From CAZFUY01 sp964522445 (lineage in GTDB: Bacteria; Pseudomonadota; Gammaproteobacteria; SZUA-229), in assembly GCA_964522445.1 (NCBI GenBank), contig CAZFUY010000055.1, positions 1 to 19,709 of the forward strand: a stretch of DNA of 19,709 nucleotides, in the 5' to 3' direction. The position numbers and the translations under genes are program-made. Position 1 is the first letter of the stretch. Each line of letters opens with the position of its first letter. The notes beneath the pieces are model-generated. The model ran no database searches and was not told the DNA's origin. It was given only the letters and a program-made list of their open reading frames with translations. Positions 8,411-14,488 of this stretch are shown piece by piece.

Positions 8411-8480
8411 GTTATCCTGAGTGTAGTCGAAGGATCTTGAGGTGTAAGTAGTAAGATCCCTCGGCTGCGCTCAGGATAAC
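8411..8480. repeat. Long inverted repeat (gttatcctgag type)
   Basis: Two 28-nt arms, 8411-8438 and 8453-8480, begin gttatcctgag and end ctcaggataac. They match at 24 of 28 positions, and three of the four mismatches become G.U pairs in plus-strand RNA. The loop is 14 nt. A very similar sequence family (GTCATCCTGAGCGAAGTCGAAGGATC-like) is widespread in bacterial intergenic DNA as dispersed repeats. It begins 5 nt beyond the stop codon of the thioredoxin/HEAT gene. No U-tract follows on the minus strand, so it is not a canonical terminator for that gene. Confidence 0.75.
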
Positions 8481-8485
8481 AATAG

Positions 8486-9127
8486 TTAAGAAATATTTAT
8501 CAATTCTTCCAGTGCTTCTTCTGCAATTTCTCTGACTTCTGCATCATTGTCATTAATCAGTGATTCAATATATTGTCTGGCTTCTTCATCATGGCTTAAG
8601 CCAAGATAGAAGCAGGCATCACTACGAATTCGTGCTTCTTTATGATGGGTTAGTTTTGCTAATGAAGAAATATATTGTTTGAGTAGCTTGCTGCCAGAAA
8701 AATCCTCAATAACAGCACCTACACCAATGCGTACTGAAAGCGTTGTTTTCTCATCGCCAATAAGTTGAATTAATGCTGAGAATGTTTCAGGCGCTTTTTC
8801 CAGCATTTGCTGTACTTTAGTGATTTCTCCTGCCAGCATGAGTTCAGAAAAATAATCGGCCATTGCATCCGCGTCATCAACACGGTTGATCCATTCCTGT
8901 AATTCTGTTTTTGAGCGAAGGCCGACCAGTTCAAAAGGTCCTATTTTTACCCAGGGTACAGAGCGTACCTGATACTCATCAGCTTTTTCAGGGGCATGTT
9001 GAATATTGGTTATTTCCAGCTGGCTGATTTCACCGGATTTTATTAGCTCGCTTAGAGCCTGTAATACCATTGGGCAGTGCTGACAGCCAGTTGCTATAAA
9101 TAGTAGTGCTTTAGGTGGTTTGGGCAT
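8486..9127 (-). CDS. Thioredoxin-fold / HEAT-repeat protein
   Basis: About 213 residues when started at ATG 9127, which has GGAAAAAG upstream; a longer frame from 9178 adds 17 residues and runs over the divergent gene's promoter. Residues 1-80 look like a thioredoxin fold: a beta strand, then TGCQHCPM (Cys15-x2-Cys18, an active-site-like CxxC), and RSVPWV with a likely cis-proline. The C-terminal half is helical, with HEAT-like repeats (VRIGVGAVIEDF..., ARIRSDACFYLGLSHDEEARQYIESL, AEVREIAEEALEEL). Cytoplasmic; no signal peptide. A thiol-disulfide or scaffold role is plausible, but no function is assigned. Divergent from the thioesterase gene, with about 60 nt shared upstream DNA. Confidence 0.8.
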   Translation of the reverse strand: MPKPPKALLFIATGCQHCPMVLQALSELIKSGEISQLEITNIQHAPEKADEYQVRSVPWVKIGPFELVGLRSKTELQEWINRVDDADAMADYFSELMLAGEITKVQQMLEKAPETFSALIQLIGDEKTTLSVRIGVGAVIEDFSGSKLLKQYISSLAKLTHHKEARIRSDACFYLGLSHDEEARQYIESLINDNDAEVREIAEEALEELINIS

Positions 9128-9188
9128 TCTTTTTCCAGATACAATATACGTGGGTATTTTACTCGATGTGCGTAACAAAGGTATGAAT

Positions 9189-9629
9189 ATGATAAAACAA
9201 TCTGTTATCTGGCATCAGCCCACTGACTTGCAGGAACTAAATGAACGTGGCAAGGGAACGGCTGTTGAAAATATGGGAATAGAAATTACAGAAATAGGTG
9301 ATGATTATTTGAAAGGAACTATGCCTGTTGATAAACGTACATGCCAGCCACTGGGAATACTCCATGGTGGTTCTTCTGTATTGCTTGCAGAGACACTAGG
9401 CAGTATTGCGGCCAATTTTTCTGTTAACAGGGAAAAAGCCTATTGTGTTGGCATGGAGATTAATGCTAATCATTTACGCAGTGTACGAGCAGGTATTGTT
9501 ACAGGTGTGGCAAAGCCGGTTCATATGGGGCGTTCAACCCAGGTTTGGGAAATTAAAATAGTTGATCAGAAAGAACGACTTATCTGTATTTCACGTTTGA
9601 CTATGGCTATTGTGCAAAAAGTACAATAA
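9189..9629 (+). CDS. Hotdog-fold acyl-CoA thioesterase, YdiI/MenI-like (PaaI family)
   Basis: Small cytoplasmic hotdog thioesterase of 146 residues, close in pattern to E. coli YdiI/MenI: GTMPVDKRTCQPLGILHGG (HGG at 59-61), the catalytic Glu68 in LLAETLGS, MEINANHLRSVRAG and GRSTQVWEIKI. In E. coli this enzyme hydrolyses 1,4-dihydroxy-2-naphthoyl-CoA, but relatives act on other aryl- or acyl-CoAs. No menaquinone genes are in view, so the substrate is left open. ATG 9189 has AAAGG at 9177-9181 at good spacing; the open frame from 9120 overlaps the divergent gene and is not favoured. The next plus-strand gene starts 48 nt after the stop. Confidence 0.88.
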   Translation: MIKQSVIWHQPTDLQELNERGKGTAVENMGIEITEIGDDYLKGTMPVDKRTCQPLGILHGGSSVLLAETLGSIAANFSVNREKAYCVGMEINANHLRSVRAGIVTGVAKPVHMGRSTQVWEIKIVDQKERLICISRLTMAIVQKVQ

Positions 9630-9677
9630 TTAATGATAAAATACGTACTGATTTTCACAGGATAATACAGGTTGATA

Positions 9678-10070
9678 ATGAATAAACTGATTGCAGTTAT
9701 TAATGGTGAGTCAAAAATAGAATATGACAGAAGCCAGGTTTTACCAGAAAACCAGTTGAGTTATCTGGATAAAATGGATCAACAGATGGATAAAGGAATC
9801 CCTCATGGGCAGGGCAATATCTTTGCACCACAAATTGAGCAGAAAGCGCAGTTTGTGGCCAATCAGTTAATTAATGCGATTCAGTCAGATAATGAACAGT
9901 TGATTGCGGCCGCTATGGCGTATCTTGCAAACCGTCTTCCTGATTTACAGCAGGTTGTTGCTGAAGAAAAAGACAGTGAAATAAATATAAAGCTAATCTA
10001 CGATGAGCCTTTTGTTGAAGTGCAAACGCAAACGGTACAGTTTGTAAGCCCCAGTAAACTGGATAGTTAA
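9678..10070 (+). CDS. Conserved-looking hypothetical protein
   Basis: 130 residues, not recognised. Starts at ATG 9678 with agg about 8 nt before it (a TTG at 9672 would add two residues). It begins with a short hydrophobic strand (MNKLIAVINGESKIEYDRS). A helical region follows with QNIFAPQIEQKAQFVANQLINAI-like features (here GNIFAPQIEQ, then FVANQLINAIQSDNEQLIAAAMAYLANRLPDLQQV), and then a beta-rich acidic tail. No signal peptide or membrane segment. Eleven nt separate its stop from the CoA-binding-protein gene, so the two are probably co-transcribed with the thioesterase. Codon use and spacing look like a real gene; function unknown. Confidence 0.8.
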   Translation: MNKLIAVINGESKIEYDRSQVLPENQLSYLDKMDQQMDKGIPHGQGNIFAPQIEQKAQFVANQLINAIQSDNEQLIAAAMAYLANRLPDLQQVVAEEKDSEINIKLIYDEPFVEVQTQTVQFVSPSKLDS

Positions 10071-10081
10071 GGTTAGCCCTG

Positions 10082-10450
10082 ATGCAAAATCAGACCATAG
10101 TTGTGCTTGGTGCGAGTAATAAACCTCATCGTTTTGCCTATAAAGCGATGCTTATGTTGCAGGAGTATGGTTATCACATTGTTCCAGTGCATCCCAAACT
10201 GGAAAATATAGATGGAATAGTTGTTAAACATAAACTGGAAAATATTCAGCAACCAGTGGATACGCTAACGCTTTATATTGGAGCTGAACGTAGTATTGAA
10301 CTAATTGAGAGTATTGTTAATTTAAATCCCGGCAGAGTTATTCTTAATCCAGGAACTGAATCCGACCCGCTGGAACTGGCGCTTCTTAATAATGACATTC
10401 CTTTTGTAAAAGACTGCACCTTACTTATGCTGGAGCACGGCAGATTTTAG
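10082..10450 (+). CDS. CoA-binding domain protein (YccU-like)
   Basis: 122 residues forming a single Rossmann-like CoA-binding domain. It begins with TIVVLGASNKPHRFAYKAMLML (nucleotide-binding glycine loop) and continues with YHIVPVHPKLENIDG and VDTLTLYIGAER, ending in RVILNPGTESDPL. This is the arrangement of the CoA_binding_2 / YccU family, whose members bind CoA but mostly lack a known reaction. AGG at 10072-10074 precedes the ATG. It is last in the thioesterase-hypothetical-CoA-binding run, so a shared acyl-CoA role is possible but inferred. Its TAG overlaps by 4 nt the stop region of the convergent membrane protein. Confidence 0.85.
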   Translation: MQNQTIVVLGASNKPHRFAYKAMLMLQEYGYHIVPVHPKLENIDGIVVKHKLENIQQPVDTLTLYIGAERSIELIESIVNLNPGRVILNPGTESDPLELALLNNDIPFVKDCTLLMLEHGRF

Positions 10451-10848
10451 GCCGGCTTGCGTAGAAAAAGCCTGTGCATGATTCGTGACACAATAAAATA
10501 ACAGCCAAATGTAGAAAGAGCCAGTCCTGCAACAAATACAGCGATGTGTTTTGTTTCAATAATCAGCAGCAACCCGATTGCGATGTAAGCAATTGGAATA
10601 AACTCATATATTGGCTTTGGCATCCAGAGTTTCTTGTTTAGTTCAGACCTTTCTTTTTTATACAGGCTTCTGTGTTTGGAGCGAATTAATAAGGCAATAA
10701 AACCGGCTCCAAAACAGGCGATTAGTGATATAACTCGCAAGGCTTCATGCTCGCTTATAAGCAGGTAAAAAGCTGTGCCAAAAAAGAAATAGGAAAATGG
10801 ATAAAATTCATACAGAGCGCGATTTAGGTGAATATTTTTGTTTAACAT
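10447..10848 (-). CDS. Small four-helix membrane protein with internal duplication
   Basis: 133 residues, family not recognised. Four hydrophobic segments are visible at about 15-31, 36-55, 82-97 and 101-120. The two halves are related: LYEFYPFSYFFFGTAFYLL (12-30) corresponds to IYEFIPIAYIAIGLLLI (80-96), each followed by a short charged turn, a second helix and a basic end (RSKHRS; MHRLFLRK). This is a tandem duplication of a two-helix unit linked by a basic cytoplasmic-type loop (SKHRSLYKKERSELNKK). Inner membrane. Converges with and overlaps the CoA-binding gene by 4 nt. The start has only a weak GAGA upstream. Confidence 0.75.
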   Translation of the reverse strand: MLNKNIHLNRALYEFYPFSYFFFGTAFYLLISEHEALRVISLIACFGAGFIALLIRSKHRSLYKKERSELNKKLWMPKPIYEFIPIAYIAIGLLLIIETKHIAVFVAGLALSTFGCYFIVSRIMHRLFLRKPA

Positions 10849-11045
10849 TGCATATCTCAGAGCAGATTATAGAGGCCAGACACTGCCAATCGGAGAAAAA
10901 TACTATTCAATGTATCTATGTCTGATTGATATTGACTAACGGCAATATTATTTATAGCACAATATTTGATTAAGCCCGGGTTTCTGCCTGTTAGAAAGGG
11001 GTTAGTTGATCTTTATCTAATTAATTCAGAATTGCCTGAAATATT
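10849..11045. other. Intergenic region without recognisable gene
   Basis: Between the small membrane protein gene and the end of the rubrerythrin operon. AT-rich, with stops in all frames and no tRNA-like fold noticed. It presumably contains the promoter of the minus-strand membrane protein gene near 10860-10960, but no convincing -35/-10 pair was found. Confidence 0.5.
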
Positions 11046-11088
11046 CCAAATGCAACAGGATGTATCAGAGACATCCTGTCGCATCTGG
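11046..11088 (-). terminator. Long hairpin just downstream of the rubrerythrin gene
   Basis: Arms 11046-11063 and 11071-11088 pair at 16 of 18 positions around a 7-nt loop (ccaaatgcaacaggatgt against its near reverse complement). It begins 9 nt beyond the TAA of the rubrerythrin gene, so it lies in the 3' end of the operon mRNA. No U-run follows on the minus strand, so it may be a non-canonical terminator or a 3'-end stabilising structure rather than a standard intrinsic terminator. Confidence 0.6.
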
Positions 11089-11097
11089 AAATAATAA

Positions 11098-11676
11098 TTA
11101 CCAGTTTTCACCTAAAAGCTCAAAATGAGCCTGGGGGTGTAAACATGCAGGACAAACATCAGGCGCTTCATCGGCTTCATGAAGATAACCACAGTTTCTG
11201 CAACGCCAGACAACCTTGCCATCTCGTTTGAAAACTTTGCCTGCTTCAAGATTATCCGCTAATTCAGCATAACGTTTACCGTGTTGCTTTTCGGCAATGG
11301 AAATGGCTTCAAATGCTATGGCTACGGCTGTGAAACCTTCTTCTCGTGCTGTTTTGGCAAATGCCGGGTACATCTCTGTCCACTCATGCTCTTCGCCATC
11401 TGCGGCTGCGCGAAGATTTTCAAGTGTTGAGCTGATAGTGCCGGCTGGGAATGTTTCTGTTATTTCAACATCACCACCCTCAAGGAATTTAAAGAAACGT
11501 TTGGCATGCTCTTTTTCCTGATCTGCTGTTTCTTCAAAAATATGAGCAATTTGTACAAGCCCTTCTTTTCTGGCTGCGCCTGCAAAGTAGGTGTATCTGT
11601 TTCGTGCCTGTGACTCACCCACAAATGCGGTTAATAAGTTTTTTTCTGTTTGACTACCTTTGATGCTTTTACTCAT
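11098..11676 (-). CDS. rbr: Rubrerythrin with C-terminal rubredoxin domain
   Basis: Cytoplasmic non-haem diiron peroxidase that reduces hydrogen peroxide with electrons from rubredoxin. The 192 residues match the classical rubrerythrin length. The ferritin-like domain carries the expected diiron ligands: Glu21 (GESQARNRY), Glu54 and His57 (DQEKEHAKRFFKFLEGGD), Glu95 and Glu98 (GEEHEWTEMYPAF), Glu129 and His132 (AEKQHGKRY). The C-terminal rubredoxin-type FeS4 domain has CRNCGY (Cys159, Cys162) and CPAC (Cys175, Cys178) and ends HPQAHFELLGENW. It closely follows the Desulfovibrio-type sequence pattern. Its ATG overlaps the TGA of the reductase gene by 4 nt (ATGA), so translational coupling is likely. 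Last gene of the operon. Confidence 0.96.
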   Translation of the reverse strand: MSKSIKGSQTEKNLLTAFVGESQARNRYTYFAGAARKEGLVQIAHIFEETADQEKEHAKRFFKFLEGGDVEITETFPAGTISSTLENLRAAADGEEHEWTEMYPAFAKTAREEGFTAVAIAFEAISIAEKQHGKRYAELADNLEAGKVFKRDGKVVWRCRNCGYLHEADEAPDVCPACLHPQAHFELLGENW

Positions 11677-12806
11677 ATTGATAATTCTCTGATTAATAAT
11701 TGTTTGTTCTTAACCGCTTCGCCGGTTAGTGCAAAACCAGTGAGTTGACTGTTATTTTTAAAGCGTGCCACGATATTACCATTACTGGATTCTTCAAGCC
11801 ATTGTCCTGCCGATTCAGGTGGAGGAGGGCAAACAATAACCGGGTATGCGGGTGTTTTTACTGCAACAGGCATGGGAGGATAAATAACATCGGTTTTATT
11901 GTTTGTTAATGTTTTAGCAAGCGCGCGTGTTGCTATCATGATTGGCATAATAAAGGGCAGAACCGTGCCATTGATTTCTGCACAGTCACCCAGCGCATAA
12001 ATGTTTTTATCTGATGTCTGTAAATATGGGTTGGTCACAATGCCTCGATTAATATTAAGCCCAGCTGTTTCTGCAAGCATGGTGTTTGCTTTAAGGCCGA
12101 TAGCAGATAAAACAATATCAGTGTTAAAAGTGGTTTTATCATCCAGTGTTAATGTAAGGCCTGATTCTGTTCTGTTTATTTCTTTTAAGCTGTGATTAAG
12201 ATGCCAGTTAATACCTAAATCAGAAAACTTATGTTTAAGTGCTCCGGCTGATTGTTCTGGTAATAAACGCCCCAGAGGTTGGCTGGCTAAATCAATCAGC
12301 TCAACTTTATAGCCTGCTGTTGTTAAATCATTGGCAAATTCACAACCAATTAATCCAGCACCTAAAATTGTAATGTGTTTTTTAGCTGCGATTGCTTTGC
12401 GAAAAACCTCGTAATCATACAGCGAGTTAACTGTAAATATTTCATTGCAGGCATTGCCCTGAACTGGAATGTGAATAGCCTGTGCGCCTGTTGCCAGTAC
12501 CAGATTTGAGTAAGGGTAGTTATTATTATCTGTAATAACTTTTTTATTAACTGAGTCAATGCTTTTTACTGTTGTGTTAGTGATAATTTCAAGTTGAAAT
12601 TTTTCAGCCATTTCATGTGCTGTATTTATTACCAGTTGATTTGCTGTTTGTTTTTTTGCAAAGGCATTGGATATCATGGGTTTTGAATAAAAATCCCCAT
12701 TATCCTGAGTGATCAGTTGAATAATAATTTTATCATCCAGCTTGCGTATTTCTTTTGCCAGGGTATAGCTGGCCATGCCACTGCCAATAATAACGATGTT
12801 ATTCAT
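11673..12806 (-). CDS. NAD(P)H:rubredoxin reductase, FAD-dependent
   Basis: 377-residue pyridine nucleotide-disulfide-type oxidoreductase without redox cysteines in the usual position, as in rubredoxin reductases (RubB/AlkT) and NorW. FAD-binding GSGMAS at 8-13, YSKPMISNAF at 40-49 (typical of rubredoxin reductases), ATG hinge motif (VLATGAQA), NAD-binding GAGLIG at 149-154 and FAD-binding YALGDCAE at 270-277. The C-terminal MPVAVKTPAYPVIVCPPP is also typical of NorW/rubredoxin reductases. It would transfer electrons from NAD(P)H to the rubredoxin encoded just upstream. AAAGGA precedes the ATG at 7 nt. The gap of 84 nt to the rubredoxin gene holds a stable hairpin. NorW (flavorubredoxin reductase) is the main alternative, but no norV is present here. 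Confidence 0.92.
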   Translation of the reverse strand: MNNIVIIGSGMASYTLAKEIRKLDDKIIIQLITQDNGDFYSKPMISNAFAKKQTANQLVINTAHEMAEKFQLEIITNTTVKSIDSVNKKVITDNNNYPYSNLVLATGAQAIHIPVQGNACNEIFTVNSLYDYEVFRKAIAAKKHITILGAGLIGCEFANDLTTAGYKVELIDLASQPLGRLLPEQSAGALKHKFSDLGINWHLNHSLKEINRTESGLTLTLDDKTTFNTDIVLSAIGLKANTMLAETAGLNINRGIVTNPYLQTSDKNIYALGDCAEINGTVLPFIMPIMIATRALAKTLTNNKTDVIYPPMPVAVKTPAYPVIVCPPPPESAGQWLEESSNGNIVARFKNNSQLTGFALTGEAVKNKQLLIRELSI

Positions 12807-12843
12807 AATCTGTCCTTTAGGGTGTTTCTAAGTAGAAGTTACA

Positions 12844-12878
12844 ATATTGACGTACAGGTTGTGCCTGCACGTCAATAT
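12844..12878. other. Stable intercistronic hairpin between rubredoxin and reductase genes
   Basis: A perfect 10-bp stem, atattgacgt (12844-12853) with acgtcaatat (12869-12878), extends through one mismatch into cagg/cctg with loop ttgtg. No U-run follows on either strand. It sits 12 nt after the rubredoxin stop and 37 nt before the reductase start in the minus-strand transcript. A processing site or 3'-protecting structure giving more rubredoxin than reductase is a reasonable inference; partial termination is the alternative. Confidence 0.65.
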
Positions 12879-12890
12879 GATTGCCCGTGT

Positions 12891-13055
12891 TTATTGCTCA
12901 ACCATTTCAAAGTCTGATTTTGCTACACCACAATCTGGGCAGGCCCAATCTTCAGGGATATCATCCCATTTTGTTCCAGGGGCTATTCCTTCTTCTGGTA
13001 AGCCCTGTTCTTCATCATAAATAAATCCACAAACTACACATGTCCACTTTTTCAT
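12891..13055 (-). CDS. Rubredoxin
   Basis: 54-residue FeS4 electron carrier. MKKWTCVVCGFIYDE has Cys6-x2-Cys9 and the C-terminal half has DWACPDCGVAKSDFE with Cys39-x2-Cys42, the standard rubredoxin ligand set, with the usual GTKWDDIPEDWACPDCG core. Start ATG 13055 with TGGAG about 10 nt upstream; stop TAA. It lies 32 nt after the tail-less rubrerythrin gene and before the reductase gene, and is the likely electron donor to both rubrerythrins. Confidence 0.97.
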   Translation of the reverse strand: MKKWTCVVCGFIYDEEQGLPEEGIAPGTKWDDIPEDWACPDCGVAKSDFEMVEQ

Positions 13056-13087
13056 TGGTTTAATCTCCACCAGGTTATCTTCGTTGT

Positions 13088-13561
13088 TTAATTGTTAATT
13101 TGGTTCAAGCGATCTTTATAACTATTGGCATGACGCTCTTCTACTTTTGTTAATGCAGAAAAGCGTTTGCCTGCTTTGATCAGAATGTCTCTGAACTGAT
13201 CTGCATGTTCTTTTGATTCTTCAATCTGTTCAGCAAACTCATCAGCTGCTGCAGTCTGTTGCTCCTGTATCGCTGTGTGATAGAAGGAAGGATACATTTC
13301 TGTGTATTCATGTATTTCCCCTTCAATAGCAAGCTCAAGACACTTTACTGGAGTCAGTGTGTTTCTGGGGAATAATAAGTCGGCATGCCCCAGTGCGTGC
13401 ATGACTTCCTGGTGTGCTGTTTCCTCAAATTGCTTAGCTGTTTCTTCATCGCCCATTTCACGGCATACTTTAGCAAAGTGCAGGTATTTGATATGAGCCA
13501 TAGACTCTCCAGCAAAAGCAGCTTCCAGATTTTTTATAGTATTCAGGTCTTTTTTGTTCAT
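13088..13561 (-). CDS. Rubrerythrin-like ferritin-like diiron protein lacking the rubredoxin tail
   Basis: 157 residues from ATG 13561, supported by GGAG 6 nt upstream; an in-frame GTG at 13573 is less likely because it contains that ribosome-binding site. Ferritin-like four-helix pattern with probable diiron ligands Glu19 (AGESMAHIKY), Glu52 and His55 (HQEVMHAL), Glu82 and Glu85 (GEIHEYTEMYPSF), then Glu115/His119 (EESKEHADQF), where the spacing is ExxxH rather than the ExxH of the full-length paralogue at 11098-11676. No C-terminal rubredoxin cysteines: the protein ends at SYKDRLNQINN. It heads the four-gene operon, so it would receive electrons from the free rubredoxin encoded next. Peroxide reduction is inferred from family and context. 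Confidence 0.9.
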   Translation of the reverse strand: MNKKDLNTIKNLEAAFAGESMAHIKYLHFAKVCREMGDEETAKQFEETAHQEVMHALGHADLLFPRNTLTPVKCLELAIEGEIHEYTEMYPSFYHTAIQEQQTAAADEFAEQIEESKEHADQFRDILIKAGKRFSALTKVEERHANSYKDRLNQINN

Positions 13562-13592
13562 GTCTTTCTCCACTTGGTTAGTTGATGGTGAA

Positions 13593-13598
13593 AGTATA
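13593..13598 (-). promoter_or_regulatory. Candidate -10 box of the rubrerythrin operon
   Basis: TATACT on the minus strand (five of six to TATAAT), 31 nt before the ATG of the first gene. The -35 region 17 nt away is poor (TAGATT), as expected for an activator-dependent promoter. Prediction by eye only. Confidence 0.4.
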
Positions 13599-13643
13599 TG
13601 GCTGGCTTGTTGATAAATCTAATTAATAGTTGCAATGACATTG

Positions 13644-13658
13644 ATAGATATTAACTAT
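13644..13658. promoter_or_regulatory. OxyR-like palindrome upstream of the rubrerythrin operon
   Basis: atagatattaactat fits the OxyR half-site ATAGntnnnanCTAT at all ten defined positions. The flanking G/C extends the dyad to gatag-N7-ctatc. A full OxyR site needs a second half 7 nt away; the sequence at 13622-13636 on the promoter side matches 6 of 10. Relative to the predicted -10 box the two halves would cover about -36 to -72, where OxyR activates. The site also lies about 100 nt upstream of the divergent DUF1538 operon. Another LysR-type regulator is the alternative. Confidence 0.45.
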
Positions 13659-13753
13659 CGGTATATGACGTGTTGTTTTTTATTATGCTTAATATTCGTT
13701 GTGAGCTATATATCTGTGTAGAATAAAAATAAATAACAATAAAAGGGTGCTTT

Positions 13754-14488
13754 TTGAAAAGTTCATTTGTAGCATTACTTAAATCAATGACAGGTAGCCT
13801 GCGTGATTTGCTGCCTATTATTTTAGTTATTGGTTTTTTTCAGTTGTTTGTTATACAGCAACCCATTCCAAATGTTGCTGATCTTATTCTGGGTACACTT
13901 TTTGTTGTTTTAGGTCTTACCTTTTTTATATATGGTCTGGAAATGGGATTGTTCCCTATTGGTGAATCTATGGCCAATGCCTTTGCCAGAAAAGGAAGTG
14001 TTTCCTGGTTGCTGGCGTTTGCATTTTGTCTGGGGTTTGGTACGACGGTTGCTGAACCGGCTTTAATTGCAGTTGCGGCTGAAGCAGCAGAAATTGCAGC
14101 TATAGATAATATGATTGAAAATACCCATGATGCAAAAGACTCCTATGCCTATGGCTTAAGAATGACGGTGGCATTTTCTGTGGGGCTTGCAATTATGATA
14201 GGTGTGCTTCGTATTTTAAAAGGCTGGCCGATACAATATATGATTATGGGGGGGTATATGCTGGTTGTTGTTATGACTGCATTTGCGCCGAAAGAGATTA
14301 TAGGTATTGCTTATGATTCGGGAGGCGTAACCACGTCAACAATAACAGTTCCACTGGTCACAGCATTAGGTGTTGGTCTGGCATCTGCAATTAAAGGGCG
14401 TAACCCTATGATTGATGGATTTGGGCTTATTGCTTTTGCATCCTTAACGCCAATAATTTTTGTTATGGCTTATGGAATGATCATATGA
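13754..14488 (+). CDS. DUF1538 family membrane protein, first paralogue
   Basis: 244-residue polytopic inner-membrane protein, function not established. Hydrophobic segments at about 19-34, 41-67, 84-110, 136-154, 161-178, 197-213 and 223-244. Two highly conserved signatures: GFGTTVAEPALIAVA (94-108) and YDSGGVTTSTITVPLV (187-202). Both recur at equivalent places in the next gene, so the two proteins are collinear paralogues. A TTG start at 13754 is supported by AAAAGGG at 13741-13747; no ATG occurs until codon 12. The stop overlaps the next ATG by 4 nt. Co-location with a P-II-like and a CBS protein suggests a regulated transporter or channel; the substrate is unknown. Confidence 0.9.
   Translation: MKSSFVALLKSMTGSLRDLLPIILVIGFFQLFVIQQPIPNVADLILGTLFVVLGLTFFIYGLEMGLFPIGESMANAFARKGSVSWLLAFAFCLGFGTTVAEPALIAVAAEAAEIAAIDNMIENTHDAKDSYAYGLRMTVAFSVGLAIMIGVLRILKGWPIQYMIMGGYMLVVVMTAFAPKEIIGIAYDSGGVTTSTITVPLVTALGVGLASAIKGRNPMIDGFGLIAFASLTPIIFVMAYGMII

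Noticed and set aside
8411..8480. Intrinsic terminator for the thioredoxin/HEAT gene
   Set aside because: The hairpin is followed on the minus strand by an A-run, not a U-run; it fits a dispersed inverted repeat better.
7567..8480. CRISPR array
   Set aside because: The repeats here are unlike one another and lack regular spacing or direct-repeat units.
9128..9178. 17-residue N-terminal extension of the thioredoxin/HEAT protein
   Set aside because: Would cover the short divergent promoter region; ATG 9127 has GGAAAAAG and begins directly before the first beta strand of the thioredoxin fold.
9120..9188. Upstream extension of the thioesterase from ATG 9120
   Set aside because: It overlaps the start of the divergent thioredoxin/HEAT gene and has no ribosome-binding site; ATG 9189 has AAAGG at proper spacing and matches the family's N-terminus.
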